64,000 nt of DNA from Thinopyrum elongatum (GCA_011799875.1 CM022302.1:524348228-524412227), one strand, 5' to 3'. Counted from the stretch's first letter, positions 48,608 to 60,569 are shown. Numbers and translations: made by a program. The notes: generated by a model from the sequence alone, not told the origin.

Positions 48608-51320
48608 TTTTATTTTTATGTTTTTGTTCTTTTTTAAAATAATTACACATTATTACCTCTGTAGTAATTGTGTTTTGGTGTTTTAATTAGTGTTTGAGCC
48701 AAGTAAGACCTTTGGGATGGTCTACAGTGATAGTTGATTTGATCTTGCTGAAAAACAGAAACTTTTGCGCTCATTGCCAAAAATTCAATAAATCAAAAAA
48801 ATGTGCTTTTGATTTGAATTTTTACACAAGATTTATATACAAATTTCCCAGGTTGTCCTAATTTTTAAGAATTTTTGGAGTTACAGAAGTATACAAATTT
48901 TACAGATTGCTACAGACTGTTCGGTTTTTGACAGATTTTGTTTTCTATGTGTAGTTTGCTTATTTTGATAAATCTATGGGTAGTATCTGGGGTATGAACC
49001 ATGGAAAAGTTGGAATACAGTATATATTACACCAATATAAATAAATAATGAGTTCACAACAGTACCAAAAAGTGGTGCTATATTTTCTTATACTAACGGA
49101 TCTCACGAGTTTTCTGTTGACTTTTGTGTTGTGAAGTTTTCAAGTTTTGGGTAGAGATTTGATGGACTATGGAATAAGGAGTGGCAAGAGCCTAAGCTTG
49201 GGGATTCCCAAGGCACCCCAAGGTAATATTCAAGGACAACCAAGAACCTAAGCTTGGGGATGCCCGGATGGCATCCCCTCTTTCGTCTTCAATCCATCGG
49301 TAAATTTACTTGAGGCTATATTTTTATTCACCACATGATATGTGTTTTGCTTGGAGCGTCTTCCATGATATGAGTCTTTGCTTTTTAGTTTGCCACAATC
49401 ATCCTTGATGTACACACCTTTTGAGAGGGACACGCATGAATCATAATTTATTAGAATACTCTATGTGCTTCACTTATATCTTTTGAGCTAGGCAATTTGC
49501 TCTAGTGCTTCACTTATATCTTTTTAGAGCATGGCGGTGGCTTTATTTTATTGAAATTGTTGAACTATCATGCCTCACTTATATTATTTTGCGAGTCTCT
49601 AAACAGCATGGTAATTTTCTTAGGTTATGGATTTAGTCCTAATATGATAGGCATCTAAGAGGGATATAATAAAAACTTTCATATAAAGGGCGTTGAATAC
49701 TATGAGAAGTTTGATTCCTTGCATTAGTTTTGAGATATAAAGATGGTGATATTAGAGTTATGCTAGTGAGTAATTGTGGATTTTTATAAATACTTGTGTT
49801 AAAGTTTGTGATTCCCCTAGCATGCACGTATGGTGAACCGTTATGTGATGAAGTCAGAGCATGATTTATTTATTGATTGTCTTCCTTATTAGTGGCAGTC
49901 GGGGAGGAGCGATGGTCTTTTCCTACAAATCTATCCCCCTAGGAGCATGCGTGTAGTACTTTGTTTTGATAGCTAATAAATTTTTGCAATAAGTATGTGA
50001 GTTCTTTATAACTAATGTTGAGTCCATGGATTATACGCACTCTCACCCTTCCACCATTGCTAGCCTCTCTAGTACCGCGCAATTCTCGCCGGTGCATTAA
50101 ACCCATCATATACCTTCCTCAAAACAGCCACCATACCTACCTATTATGGCATTTCCATAGCCATTCCGAGATATATTGCCATGCAACTTCCACCATTCTG
50201 TTTATTATGACACGCTTCATCATTGTCATATTGCTTTGCATGTTCATGTAGTTGGCATAGTATTTGTGGCAAGGCCACCGCTCATATTTTTTATACATGT
50301 CACTCTTGATCATTGCATATCCCGGTACTCCGCCGGAGGCATTCATATAGAGTCTTATTTTGTTCTAGAATTGAGTTGTAATTCTTGAGTTGTAAGTAAA
50401 TAAAAGTGTGATGATCATCATTGTTAGAGCATTGTCCCATGTGAGGAAAGGATGATGGAAGCTACGATTCCCTCACAAGTTGGGATGAGTCTCCGGACTT
50501 TATAAAAATAAAAGAGGCCAAAAGAAGCCCAAACAAAAAAAAAGAGAGAAAAGAGAGAAGGGACAATGTTACTATCCTTTTCCACACTTGTGCTTCAAAG
50601 CAACACCCTGATCTTCATGACAGAGTCTCCTATGTTGTCACTTTCATATACTAGTGGGAATTTTTCATTATAGAACTTGGCTTGTATATTCCAATGATGG
50701 GCTTCCTCAAATTACCCTAGGTCTTCGTGAGCAAGCGAGTTGGATGCACACCCACTTAGTTTCTTTTTGAGCTTTCATACACTTATAGCTATAGTGCATC
50801 CGCATGCATGGCAATCCCTACTCACTCACATTGATATCTATTGATGGGCATCTCCATAGCCCGTTAATACACCTAGTTGATGTGAGACCTTCTCCTTCTT
50901 TTTGTCTTCTCTACAACCACCATATTCTATTACACCTATAGTGCTATATCCATGGCTCATGCTCATGTATTGCGTGAAAGTTGAAAAAGTTTGAGGACAT
51001 CAAAAGTATGAAACAATTGCTTGGCTTGTCATCGGGGTTGTGCATGATAAAATACTTTGTGTGATGAAGATGGAGCATAGCCAGACTATATGATTTTGTA
51101 GGGATAACTTTCTTTGGCCATGTTATTTTGAGAAGACATGATTGCTTTATTAGTATGCTTGAAGTATTATTGTTTTTATGTCAATATTAAACTTTTGTTT
51201 TGAATCTTATGGATCTGAATATTCATGCCACAATAAAGAAAATTACATGGATAAATATGTTAGGTAGCATTCCACATCAAAAATTCTGTTTTTATCATTT
51301 ACCTACTCGAGGACGAGTAG
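48608..51320 (+). other. Non-coding 3' region of the + strand Sabrina-like element
   Basis: About 2.7 kb has no supported gene. It carries two internal copies of the polypurine-like motif CCTAAGCTTGGGGAT (49191-49205 and about 49248-49261) in addition to the true tract. Short direct repeats GCTTCACTTATATCTTTT occur near 49468 and 49507. Confidence 0.6.
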
Positions 51321-51340
51321 GAATTAAGCTTGGGGATGCT
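51321..51340 (+). other. Polypurine tract of the + strand Sabrina-like element
   Basis: GAATTAAGCTTGGGGATGCT directly precedes the 3' LTR. Confidence 0.8.
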
Positions 51341-52896
51341 TGATACGTCTCCAACGTATCTATAATTTTTTATTGTTCCATGCTATTATATTATCTGTTT
51401 TGGATGTTTTATATGCATTAACATGCCATTTTATATTATTTTTGGGACTAACAGACCCCAGTGCAAGTTTCTGTTTTTCCTTGTTTTTGAGTTTTACAGA
51501 AAAGGAATATCAAACGGAGTCCAAACAGAATAAAACTTTTAAGATGATATTTCTTGGACCAGAAGACGCCCACGTAACTTGGAGAGAGGGCCAGAAGATC
51601 CCCGAGGAGGCCAAAAGCCTCAGGGGCGCACCCTGAGGGCTTGTGGGCCCCTCGGGAGTCCCCTAACCCTAAATCCAGCCCTATAAATTCGCAAATATTC
51701 CCAAACCACCAGAAGCGTCCACCAAAATACTTTTCCGCCGCCGTAACCTTCTGTTCCCGTGAGATCCCATCTTGGGGCCTTTTCCGACACCCTGCCGGAG
51801 GGGGATTCGATCACGGAGGGCTTCTACATCAACCCTATTGCCCCCCCCCCCGATGAAGTGTGAGTAGTTTACCATAGACCTACGGGTCCATAGCTAGTAG
51901 CTAGATGGTTTCTTCTCTCTGTTTGATCTTAATACAATGTTCGCCTCGATGTTCTTGGAGTTCTATCCGATGTAATATTTTTTTGCGGTGTGTTTGTCGA
52001 GATCTGATGAATTGTGGATTTATGATCAGATTATCTATGAATATTATTTGAGTCTTCTCTGAATTCTTATATGCATGATTTAATATCTTTGTATTTCTCT
52101 TCGAATTATCGGTTTGGTTTGGCAACTAGATTGGTTCTTCTTGCAATGGGAGAGGTGCTTAGTTTTGGGTTCAATCTTGCGGTGTCCTCACCCAGTGATA
52201 AAGTAGGGGTAGCGAGGCACGTATTCTATTATTGCCATCAAGGATGAAAAGATGGGGTTTTCATCATATTGCTTGAGTTTATCCCTCTACATCATGTCAT
52301 CTTACTTAAGGCGTTACTCCGTTCTTATGAACTTAATACTGCATGCTGGATAGCGGTCGATGTGTGGAATAATAGTAGTAGATGCAGGCAGGAGTCGGTC
52401 TACTTGACACGGACATGATGCCTATATTCATAATCATTGCCTTGGATATCGTCATAACTTTGCGCTTTTCTATCAATTGCTCGACAGTAATTTGTTCACC
52501 CACCGTGTGTTTTCTTTCAAGAGAGAAGCCTCAAGTGAAACCTATGGCCCCCGGGTCTATTTTCCATCATATATTTTTAGATCTATAAACCAAAAAACTC
52601 AAAAATACCTTGCTGCAATTTATTTACTTTTATTTTGTTTTATGTTTTAGTAATCTTTTATATCTATCTCTATCAGATCTCATCCTCGCAAGTGACCGTG
52701 AAGGGATTGACAACCCCTTTATCGCATTGGGTGCAAGTGTTTGATTGTTTGTGTAGGCGCATAGATTGGAGACATGCATGTACCTCCTACTGGATTGATA
52801 CCTTGGTTCTCAAACTGAGGGAAATACTTATCTCTTCTTTGCTGCATCATCCTTTCCTCTTCAAGGGAAAAACCAACGCAAGCTCAAGAAGTAGCA
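51341..52896 (+). mobile_element. 3' LTR of the + strand Sabrina-like element
   Basis: This LTR is 1556 bp, collinear with 44653-46239. A C run at 51841-51852 is expanded relative to the 5' LTR. Confidence 0.92.
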
Positions 52897-53844
52897 GTGG
52901 GCGACGAGTGCATTGAGGTTGATCCGAAGAAGTTGGCCTATGACAACAAAGTGTTATTCCACATTCTGTGCGATACCATCATGCCAGCAAACCGGCCCAA
53001 CTCCATGAAAGGCATCGTAGGAAATGCTCTTGTGTCAATATCTCAGGGAATCAAGTTTGACATTCCTGACCTTTTCATTCGGAACCTGGCATGTGCTGCA
53101 GATAGCCCTCAATCGCTGAAACTGTATGCTCTATGGATTATGTTCGCCATTGAATAGCTCACAAATGAGAAATTCTTCTGGGCTTACGAGCCGAAAGTAT
53201 TCATGCCATCTGTTCGTGACATTCCGCGCATTGTGAAGGATAACAGAAAGGGGAAGGAACCCGTCGATGCTGCTGTAAACGCCTCTGCATCTAAAAATGC
53301 ACCGAAGGTCAAGGAAGCTAGGTTTGAAATCCCTCACGAAGAAAATCCATCAATCTATAAGATTTGTATTCGCACGTAGCAGACTTTGGAAAGACACATC
53401 AAGATGGACAGAAAGGAAAAAGTGGAATTGATGGCTGAGTTGAATCTGATTCATAATCACACTCGCCAAATTCTTCTGCATGAGAGGGATGCAAGAAAGC
53501 GATCATGGACCTTGCTGTGGAAGCATTACTCTCGCAAGGATCTAGCCAAGAAGGGCCTCTTCAAAGAATATGATCATCTGGACTTGCTTGAAGTACCGCG
53601 TATCTGAAGACGAACTCCAGTGCTCCCACAGCATTCTGCTTCAACGGATCTGCTATTTGTCAATCACGATGATGAGATTGCAGATACAGCCAGTACTCGT
53701 ATCTACAAGCCTGATGTCCATCCTTACAAGCCTTCCAAGACCAAGGATGCTACTCCTACTTCTGCTTCGACCATTCCGTATTCTTCTGACTCTGATTATA
53801 CGAGTGGTTTCAATTCTGATTCAGAAGATTCTCCCGTGGAGTAA

Positions 53845-54844
53845 TTCCTCGAATGTCTTCTCTTTCCTTTTTTGACACTTGTTGACAAAAAGGGGAAAAA
53901 TTACATCGAGTGATAGTTTATCGGGGTTTGCAGGGTGTGTGTTTTCATTTCCCATTTGGTTTTCCCTCGAACAATTTGCTTCAAGAACTTTATCGCACCG
54001 CATGTGGTGCTGAAAAACTCGATCGTCATGTAACGTTAATAACCCCCGCCTGCAATATCTTTTGCTTTGCATTATGTGTCTGCAGGTACCCTTAAATGTG
54101 TTTGTGCTATGAATACCTATCACAAACGATTATCTACCTTATAGGGACACATAACTGCTCCTCGAAGAAGAACAGAGAATCATCAAATGATGATATTATA
54201 TTGGAGAAGTACCTCAAGTACTAAATGATCTATAATTGTTGTGGTTGGATATGCTCTTATTGCTATCTCTCATTATCTAACCTTGCAGGAAGCTGAAGTC
54301 AGCCTATGCACAAAGTGCCTTATTGAAGACTATCTATATGACTGACAAAGTGTTTTTCCTCTCAGATATCATTTGCATAATCTATTTTGCAGGAAAATCA
54401 CCTCCGAAGCTTATCCACTTTGAGCAACGTATTATTATTTGTTCCTGCTCTGATCGTATCAAATGCCTAACATGCAGGAAAACTACATCTCGTGTGGATT
54501 CAAATTGTGTTTTGAGAAGACCTTTATGACTTATCCTTGCCACAAATCTCTCAATACTTGTTTCACATCTAACCCTTGTCGAAGTTCTTGTGACAGGAAC
54601 TACCTCAGACACCGTTTAGTGCATTGAAAGACCAAGTGTATGATCTGCGGTCAATGTCACTCATACGAAGAAACATATCATTTTCCCCTTGATCCTTCAT
54701 GAACCAAAGCATATCTTTAGGGGGAGAATATTTTATCTTCGTAATTATCTCTCGTATTTTCTTTATTCTTCGCATTACATTTCATTCCTTATCTATCATT
54801 CGATGTGATCTGTTTTGTCAATAATCGTCCAAAAAAGGGGAGAT
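53845..54844 (+). other. 3' non-coding region of the Copia-like element with repeated polypurine and splice-acceptor-like motifs
   Basis: No gene is seen. Purine-rich tracts resembling the true polypurine tract (54831-54844) occur at 53886-53900 and 54717-54728. At least four TGCAG sites preceded by pyrimidines occur at about 53933, 54085, 54288 and 54392, with others near 54477. Confidence 0.5.
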
Positions 54845-57800
54845 TGTTGGTGAAATATCTGCCTACCTTGTGTTTTGGAGATTGTTGACAGAAACAGGTA
54901 TGGATTGATTTGTTTGCTAGTGCATACAGAGAGAAAAAGTCCATACACAACCAAAGAATATGCTGTCTCCAGTGCTGAGTTCGAGGAACTTCATCGAAGC
55001 ACATCTGCGTTGCAGAGAAGAATGAGCTATACTTGTTGAAGTGATAGAGTCAAGAAGATTAATGAGAAGAAATCAACCCCTCGAACATTTACTGTTGAAG
55101 CAAAGTTTTTGATTCGGTACTGTCATCCGAAGAAATTAACTACAGCGATGGAAGTCGAAGACTATGTGAAGACGTAGCATTCATTTAGTTGTTCTTCTTT
55201 CATTCATTTGAGTCATACAACCTCCGTACTATTAAGAGGGGTATAGGTTCTCGATGCTTAGATCCCCTGTGATGCTTAGCCAAAACCTATGAAAGTTGCG
55301 AGAGAAATCTCTTTGAGCTCTGAGCAAATACTTGCCAACAAGAGACTGTGATCTCCTTCGCTGCGAGAGATTTGCCTCGGACCGAGGAGTTAGCATTTCT
55401 TGCTCCGCAAGAAATGTTACCGTTGTGCTCAAATCCGACCGTTGGAATCGTGTCGTTCGGCCATTGGCTGAGCCTGATGTCTAATTTGGTCATTTCCCAT
55501 CAGGGAAGGCTGCGGCTATAAATAGCCACCCCGCTCCAACGTTGTCCATTGGCTGCTCCGCTTGAGATTTCTCAAAAGATTGATTTGAGCAACCCCTCTC
55601 CGAGTGATTTGAGTTTAAGATCCACCGAGAGAGAAATCAAGAGCCCAAACTTGGACAGTGGTTTAGCATCACAGTAGTTCTGAGTGAGAGTTCTTGTACC
55701 TATTACTCTTGAGAGCTGCACACTCTCTAGACGTATAGGTCTCAGCTTCGAGTGATGAGGAGTTGTTGTCTTCACCGAGCCTGATCTTTGTGACGCCCCC
55801 GGCTCAGTCGTGCACTAATCATACACGCAAATGCACACGATCAAGCCTAAGGACTCACGGGAAGATATCACAACACAACTCTAAAATATAAATAAAATCA
55901 TACAAGCTTTATATTACAAGCCAGGGGCCTCGAGGGCTCGAATACATAAGCTTGCGAAATAGCGTCAGCGGAAGCATCAGATATCTGAGTACAGATATTA
56001 AATAGAAACAGGAAGGCCTCTAGAAAGGCGGGGCAAAATAAAACACTACGATCGAAAGGCGTAGGCCTCCTGCATGGGACCCTCCGATCCTACTCCTGGT
56101 CATCAGTCAACTCGTAGTAGTATCCATCCTCTGGGTAGTAGTAGTAGCCGATCGACGGGGCATCTGTCTCAGGGGGCTCCGTCATCTTGGTCACGACAAA
56201 CTGATACGGGGAGAAAAGGAAAACAAAGCAACCGTGAGTACTCAGAAGTACTCAGTAAGCAAGGATCTACACTACATATGCAACATTTTCAAAGAGAGGC
56301 TGTATATGTGGACTGGGCTGCAGAAATGCAAGAATAGAGAGAAGGCCTAGTCCTATCGAAGACTAGCATCTTTAGCGGTCTTGCAGCAATAGAAGAGAGT
56401 AGAACAGTTCAATATAATGTAGCAGTATCATTAAGTCTCATCCTCACCCAGAGATCCTTTCTCGACTCCCTCCGAGAAAGCAATCCCAGAGCCATACAGT
56501 CATCAACCTCGTCCTGAGATCCCTTCTCAACTCCCTGCGAGAAGCAATCCCAGAGCCTCATATCCATGTATCCAGTTCTAAAATTGTATCAATCAGGATA
56601 CAACTCCGAGTGTCCTTTACTGTAGGACCGGCTATCGATAGAAGTTTTCTTCCCTGCAGGGGTGCACCAACTTACCCAACACGCTCGATTAACTCCGGCC
56701 GGACACACTTTCCTGGGTCAGGCCCGGCCTCGGTCAAACGACACATCGCAACCCTACCTACAGCTCAGCAGAGAGGTCCCCACCGGTCTACATCCTAAGC
56801 GTAAGGAGGTCTTGGCCATCGCCCCTCGCCCTCCGGGTCGTTGTGAGCAGGGTGGATACCAGCGCCAACGGCACGATCCGACCTGGCCACAATGCTGAAC
56901 TGGACGTCTGACAAAGCTTTCGGCTGATGCTACGATGCAGAACGCCCATACTATGCCCACGTGATGGTTAGTTCTATCAGGCCAGAGACCTGCTCGGATC
57001 AAATATCCAAATCGTTAATGGACTAGGGCTTGCGGTAACGAGCAGAGACTCACGAAAGATGTGACCCTGTCGCCCCGTCTCGAGGACTTGTTGCAAGGGT
57101 TAAGAATGCCCGGCCGCGCCTCATATTCACCACTCGGGCCCCACACTGGCACCCGTCTTCACAACACTCGCCTCTCAGGTGCACGCAGGTACCCCTCAGG
57201 GTCGACCCGCCTATCCAAGTAACAGTGTAAAGTCCAAGTATCCGTGTGTCCATAACATCAGGGGAATCCGAGGTATCACCCTCGTTGGATTCCTACTCGA
57301 TGTGTCTGTCAAGGTGAACTCGGAGGATTCACCCTCGATGGGTTCACACTTGATGTGTTGCACGACAGCGTCGTTACCGGAAGTGGTGAAGGAGGAATCA
57401 CCCTCGATGACCATGACCGAATAGCTACTCTACAGAGTTAACATCAGAAGTGCTACATGAGGTTTCACCCTCGGCACTCGATAGTAACGCTGCAGTGTCG
57501 TTACAACTAAGGGGGGTGATGTGCGGTGCCGGGGCCTGGTCTTCAATCCCGTTGATCGGGTCTTCTGACGATCTAGCGCGGCAGTCGGGATAAGTGGGGT
57601 CACTGATAGGTCTCTACCCAGCATATACAAAGCAGTTTAGGATATGCAGGTAATTTTCAACAGCAGGTTACAATAAACAGGCTATGCATCAGAATAGGTA
57701 AAGCAGTAGCAGCAGCAATTCTAATGCAAGCATGGGAAATTAGAATGGGCGATATCGGGATGATCAAAAGGGGGGGCTTGCCTGGTTGCTCGGCGGCAAG

Positions 57801-60418
57801 GGCAAGGTCGTCAAAGGTGCCTTCGGGATCCGGAGCTGCATCGGTACCGGGAACTGCGTCGGGGTCTAACGAGAGAGAAGAGGTAGAGGAAACAGCATAA
57901 ATATAGAGCAAACATAAGCAACACGAAGCAGGCTATTCTAACGTGCAGTGCAGGGTTGCCTGAAGACATGTCTAAGCCATTTAGTTATTTTAGGAATTTG
58001 TTTGGATTTATTTTATTAAAGTCATGCACTATTCATTTAGCTGAAACAGGCAAAAAGTTGCATTTTCAGATAGTTAGAGGCATCCAACAGGTGTGTGGGT
58101 AGCGTATTCGGATTAGTCTCATTTTTTTGATCATTTTTCATATATAAATTATTTTCATCGGAGTTACGGATTAAAAGATATGATTTTCTAAAGTTTTTAT
58201 TAATTTCTGGAATTTAATTATTTATTTAAATTCGAATTATCCGAAACAGTGTATGTGACGTCAGCATGACCTAATCATGACGTCAGCAGGTCAACTGGTC
58301 GGCTGACCAGTCAAACCAGACAGGTGGGACCCACATGTCATTGACTGTGACATTAACAGTGGGGTTAAAATTAACTAACTGGGTTAATTAGTGGGTGGGC
58401 CCCAGCAGTCAGTGTCTGATTAGTGTTTAAACTAATTAATTAACTAATTAATAGATTTTCTATTTAATTAAATCAGTTTAACCGAGTGGTGCCCGCATGT
58501 CAGTGAGACAGGGCGGCCATGTCAGCTGTTGACCTGGTCAACAGGTCAACTGGGGGCCCACGGGGCCCCACAGTCAGTGGCCCAGGGGCGGGACCCACCG
58601 GTACCACATCGGACCGGCCGCCGGAGAGCGCTCCGGCGAGCCCGAGCGCGGCGCCGAGCTCCGGCGAGCTCGGGATTCGCCCACAGGGCATCTCCGGGGG
58701 CGTGGCTAGGCTCTATCGAACGGGCGCAGCGAGCCGCTTCGCGTGGTGGTGGTGGTTGGCCCCGGGGGTGCCCGGAACGACACCGGCGACGACGATTGGT
58801 GGCGGGGCTCTCAGGTGGTGCTCGGGCGCGTGGCTGCAGTGGGCTAGCGAGCAAAGTAAAAGGCGGGGCGGCCTCTACGGCTCACCAGGAGCACGTTGGT
58901 GCTGCGGGACCGAGCCGAGCGGCTCTGGGAGTGCAGCAATGGCAGCGACGGCGGCGGACAGAGCACGAGCACGTTGGCGGCGAGCTACGGCTACGGGGAG
59001 GGCGCAGGGAGAGAGGGAGGAGGACGGGGGTGCTCACGTAGAGCCTGTAGGTGTGCGTAAGCGAGCTCGGGGAGGGCTTGCCGGAGCGAATCGACGACGG
59101 CGTGCGGCGGCGATCCGAGGCGGGAGGAGGGCTCGGGGAGGCGCTGCGGTGGCTCCGGGCTCCGGCTTGAGGACGGAGAAGACGTGGAGGAGCACGGCGG
59201 AGCTTCCGGACATGCCGCGGTGGCAAGGCAGAGGCGGTGGCCGCGAGCTTTATCGCGGCGGCGCCATGGCTGCGCACTGGAGAGAAAAGAGAGGTGGGGG
59301 CGAGGGGAGAGTGAGCCGAGGGAGGGCTCGGAGGTGTCCGCGGGGTGCTCTTTATCCACGGCGAGCGCGCGACGCGCTGTCGAGTGCCGAGGGAGGGGGG
59401 CCGGGCTCAGGGGCGCGCGCGCACGCAGGGTGCTCGACAGCGCGCCCGCGGCGTTAGGGGGTAGGGGGAGGGGGCTAGTTGGGCTGGACCAGCTCCTGTG
59501 CGGCTGTGGGCTTAAGTGCACAGGGGCATTTTTCCATTTAATGAACAATTTAGTTTTTATGTTGGACAACTTTTATTTTCCACTTTCATTTAAATTTGGA
59601 TTTTGACTTAGGAGTTGAAATGCAATATGATGCTAATGATGATTATGCACTGTTGATCATGATGACATGGCAAAATAAAAAAGGGGATTACTGTAGTTAA
59701 CCACTGGGGGTGTTACAATCTTCAGCAACCAAGAGTGATTGTGGTTTGTGAAAGTCGACCGAAGGTTTGGAGATCGCCGACAAGGATCTACCATGAGTGA
59801 AATCAACCTGAGCCTGATCATCTCTGTGTTGAAGGAGAATAGGGTGAAGAGAGTTTATCTTCCGCGTTAAGTCATAGCCCCTCCAACCAGACATAGCCCT
59901 TTGGCAGAAGGGTTAATTGGTCTACCAAATCTCTCTGTCGCCATCGAGCACCACTGGTTATTTCTATTCTACTGCATTTCCTTCAGTAGTTCTTATTCAT
60001 GCTGTGTGCCGATAGATTTCTTGATCAGTCTGTACTGTTATCATCATACCGTGAGTCTGTATTCTTCCCTGTTCTTCGTCATCACCTGTATTTATTTGTT
60101 GCCATCCTATACCTCTGTTTTACTTGTGAAATCTGTGAGCAGCAGTTTGTTCAGTATCTGTCATGTTGTGTCTTATCCTGTTACATCTGTTTGCTTGTTG
60201 CATAACCCTCGTCATTGTTAAACCTGTGATCTATCAAGCTCGTACCATTGTCAATGCTTTTCTCAAACAACATGCTTCTAACAAAGAAGATTGAGTCAGT
60301 ATATTTCCTTCAACACTCTATTCCGCTGCTATGATTGGGTTAAGTTTCAAAGCTTTCGAAATAAAATTTGAATTGCCCATTCACCTCCCCTCTGGTCGAT
60401 ATACTCTCGGTCCTAACA
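54845..60418 (+). mobile_element. 3' LTR of the Copia-like element, interrupted by a solo LTR
   Basis: Without the nested solo LTR and its extra TSD this LTR is 1640 bp, from TGTTGGTGAAATATC to CGGTCCTAACA. It keeps the CTATAAATAG TATA box near 55516-55525 and matches 29046-30023 over the shared part, with scattered substitutions. Confidence 0.9.
55789..59717. mobile_element. 3.9-kb solo LTR with TSD ATCTT
   Basis: The segment begins TGTGACGCCCCCGGC and ends GGGGGTGTTACA, with ATCTT on both sides (55784-55788 and 59718-59722). The uninterrupted target exists in the other LTR of the host element near 29320. There is one TG start, one CA end, no primer site, gag or pol, so a solo LTR formed by LTR-LTR recombination is the best reading. 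A CpG-rich block at 58500-59460 and AT-rich palindromic stretches (58430-58470) stand out. Long open frames on both strands in the GC-rich block are composition artefacts. Family not recognised with confidence. Confidence 0.8.
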
Positions 60419-60569
60419 GTACCGTCGAAATTTATTTTCTATGACTGCGATTCGGTAACGGTGGGCGTGACAACCGGAAAATGTCACTAGCGTATTTTTT
60501 GTGACGAAGAAGTGTTATACATGACACAAGTGAAATGTCACAAAATAGAGAAAATTTTGTAGTGAGAGT
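60419..60569 (+). mobile_element. Right terminus of the probable CACTA transposon
   Basis: It ends TTTTGTAGTG, the reverse complement of a CACTACAAAA terminus typical of CACTA elements. Upstream lie repeated subterminal motifs (GTGACA, TGTCAC, GTGACG) in both orientations, typical of CACTA ends. It was separated from 27841-29045 by the Copia-like insertion. Confidence 0.7.

Larger units (their letters stand above)
44653..52896 (+). mobile_element. Complete non-autonomous Sabrina-like Gypsy element, + strand
   Basis: The 8244-bp element is flanked by the TSD GTGGG (44648-44652 and 52897-52901). Order: 5' LTR 44653-46239, tRNA-Asp primer site 46251-46268 (one mismatch), gag-protease 46478-48546, conserved stem-loop 48561-48607, non-coding tail, polypurine tract 51321-51340, 3' LTR 51341-52896. 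It lacks polymerase and integrase, like its - strand relative, and lies only 615 bp of host-element sequence away from it in the opposite orientation. Confidence 0.92.
33544..53844 (+). pseudogene. Second ORF of the Copia-like element, unknown protein, split by two Gypsy insertions
   Basis: Three segments (33544-35771, 44038-44652, 52902-53844) add up to about 1260 codons. The N-terminal third is Lys/Glu/Ser-rich and disordered, with KKKRKS and RKVAS-type basic patches that could be nuclear signals. 34560-35010 encodes an alpha-helical, coiled-coil-like domain. 35025-35760 is Pro/Glu-rich. The middle segment is globular: SPRFWIEEQAIYYARILF, then FYATLYITGEM, MLEWVTGRERIKC and ALINLPRCEFE, which resembles the uncharacterised putative plant transposon protein family (PF20167-like). 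The C-terminus is Ser/Thr-rich. Stops at 33556, 34111, 34423, 35022, 44318 and 53155, and frame changes, show decay. The frame is consistent across both insertion points, which supports one gene. Its position after gag matches the env-like ORF of SIRE-type elements, but no membrane segment is evident. Confidence 0.6.
29046..60418 (+). mobile_element. Large non-autonomous Copia-like LTR element with a second transcription unit
   Basis: The 3' LTR starts TGTTGGTGAAATATC at 54845 and ends CGGTCCTAACA at 60418. The 5' LTR (29046-30023) has lost its first part. A tRNA-Met-like primer site (30026-30037), gag (30085-32526), a promoter plus intron (32955-33535), a long second ORF (33544-53844) and a polypurine tract (54831-54844) follow. 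No protease, integrase or reverse transcriptase was found. Removing three nested insertions leaves about 10.9 kb. The gag type points to Copia, perhaps the SIRE/Maximus lineage, but I do not recognise the family. Confidence 0.8.

Noticed and set aside
58519..59606. Long open frames on both strands (up to 312 codons) in GC-rich DNA
   Set aside because: Overlapping frames on both strands, Arg/Gly/Ala/Pro-rich and without domains, arise from the CpG-rich composition of the solo LTR.
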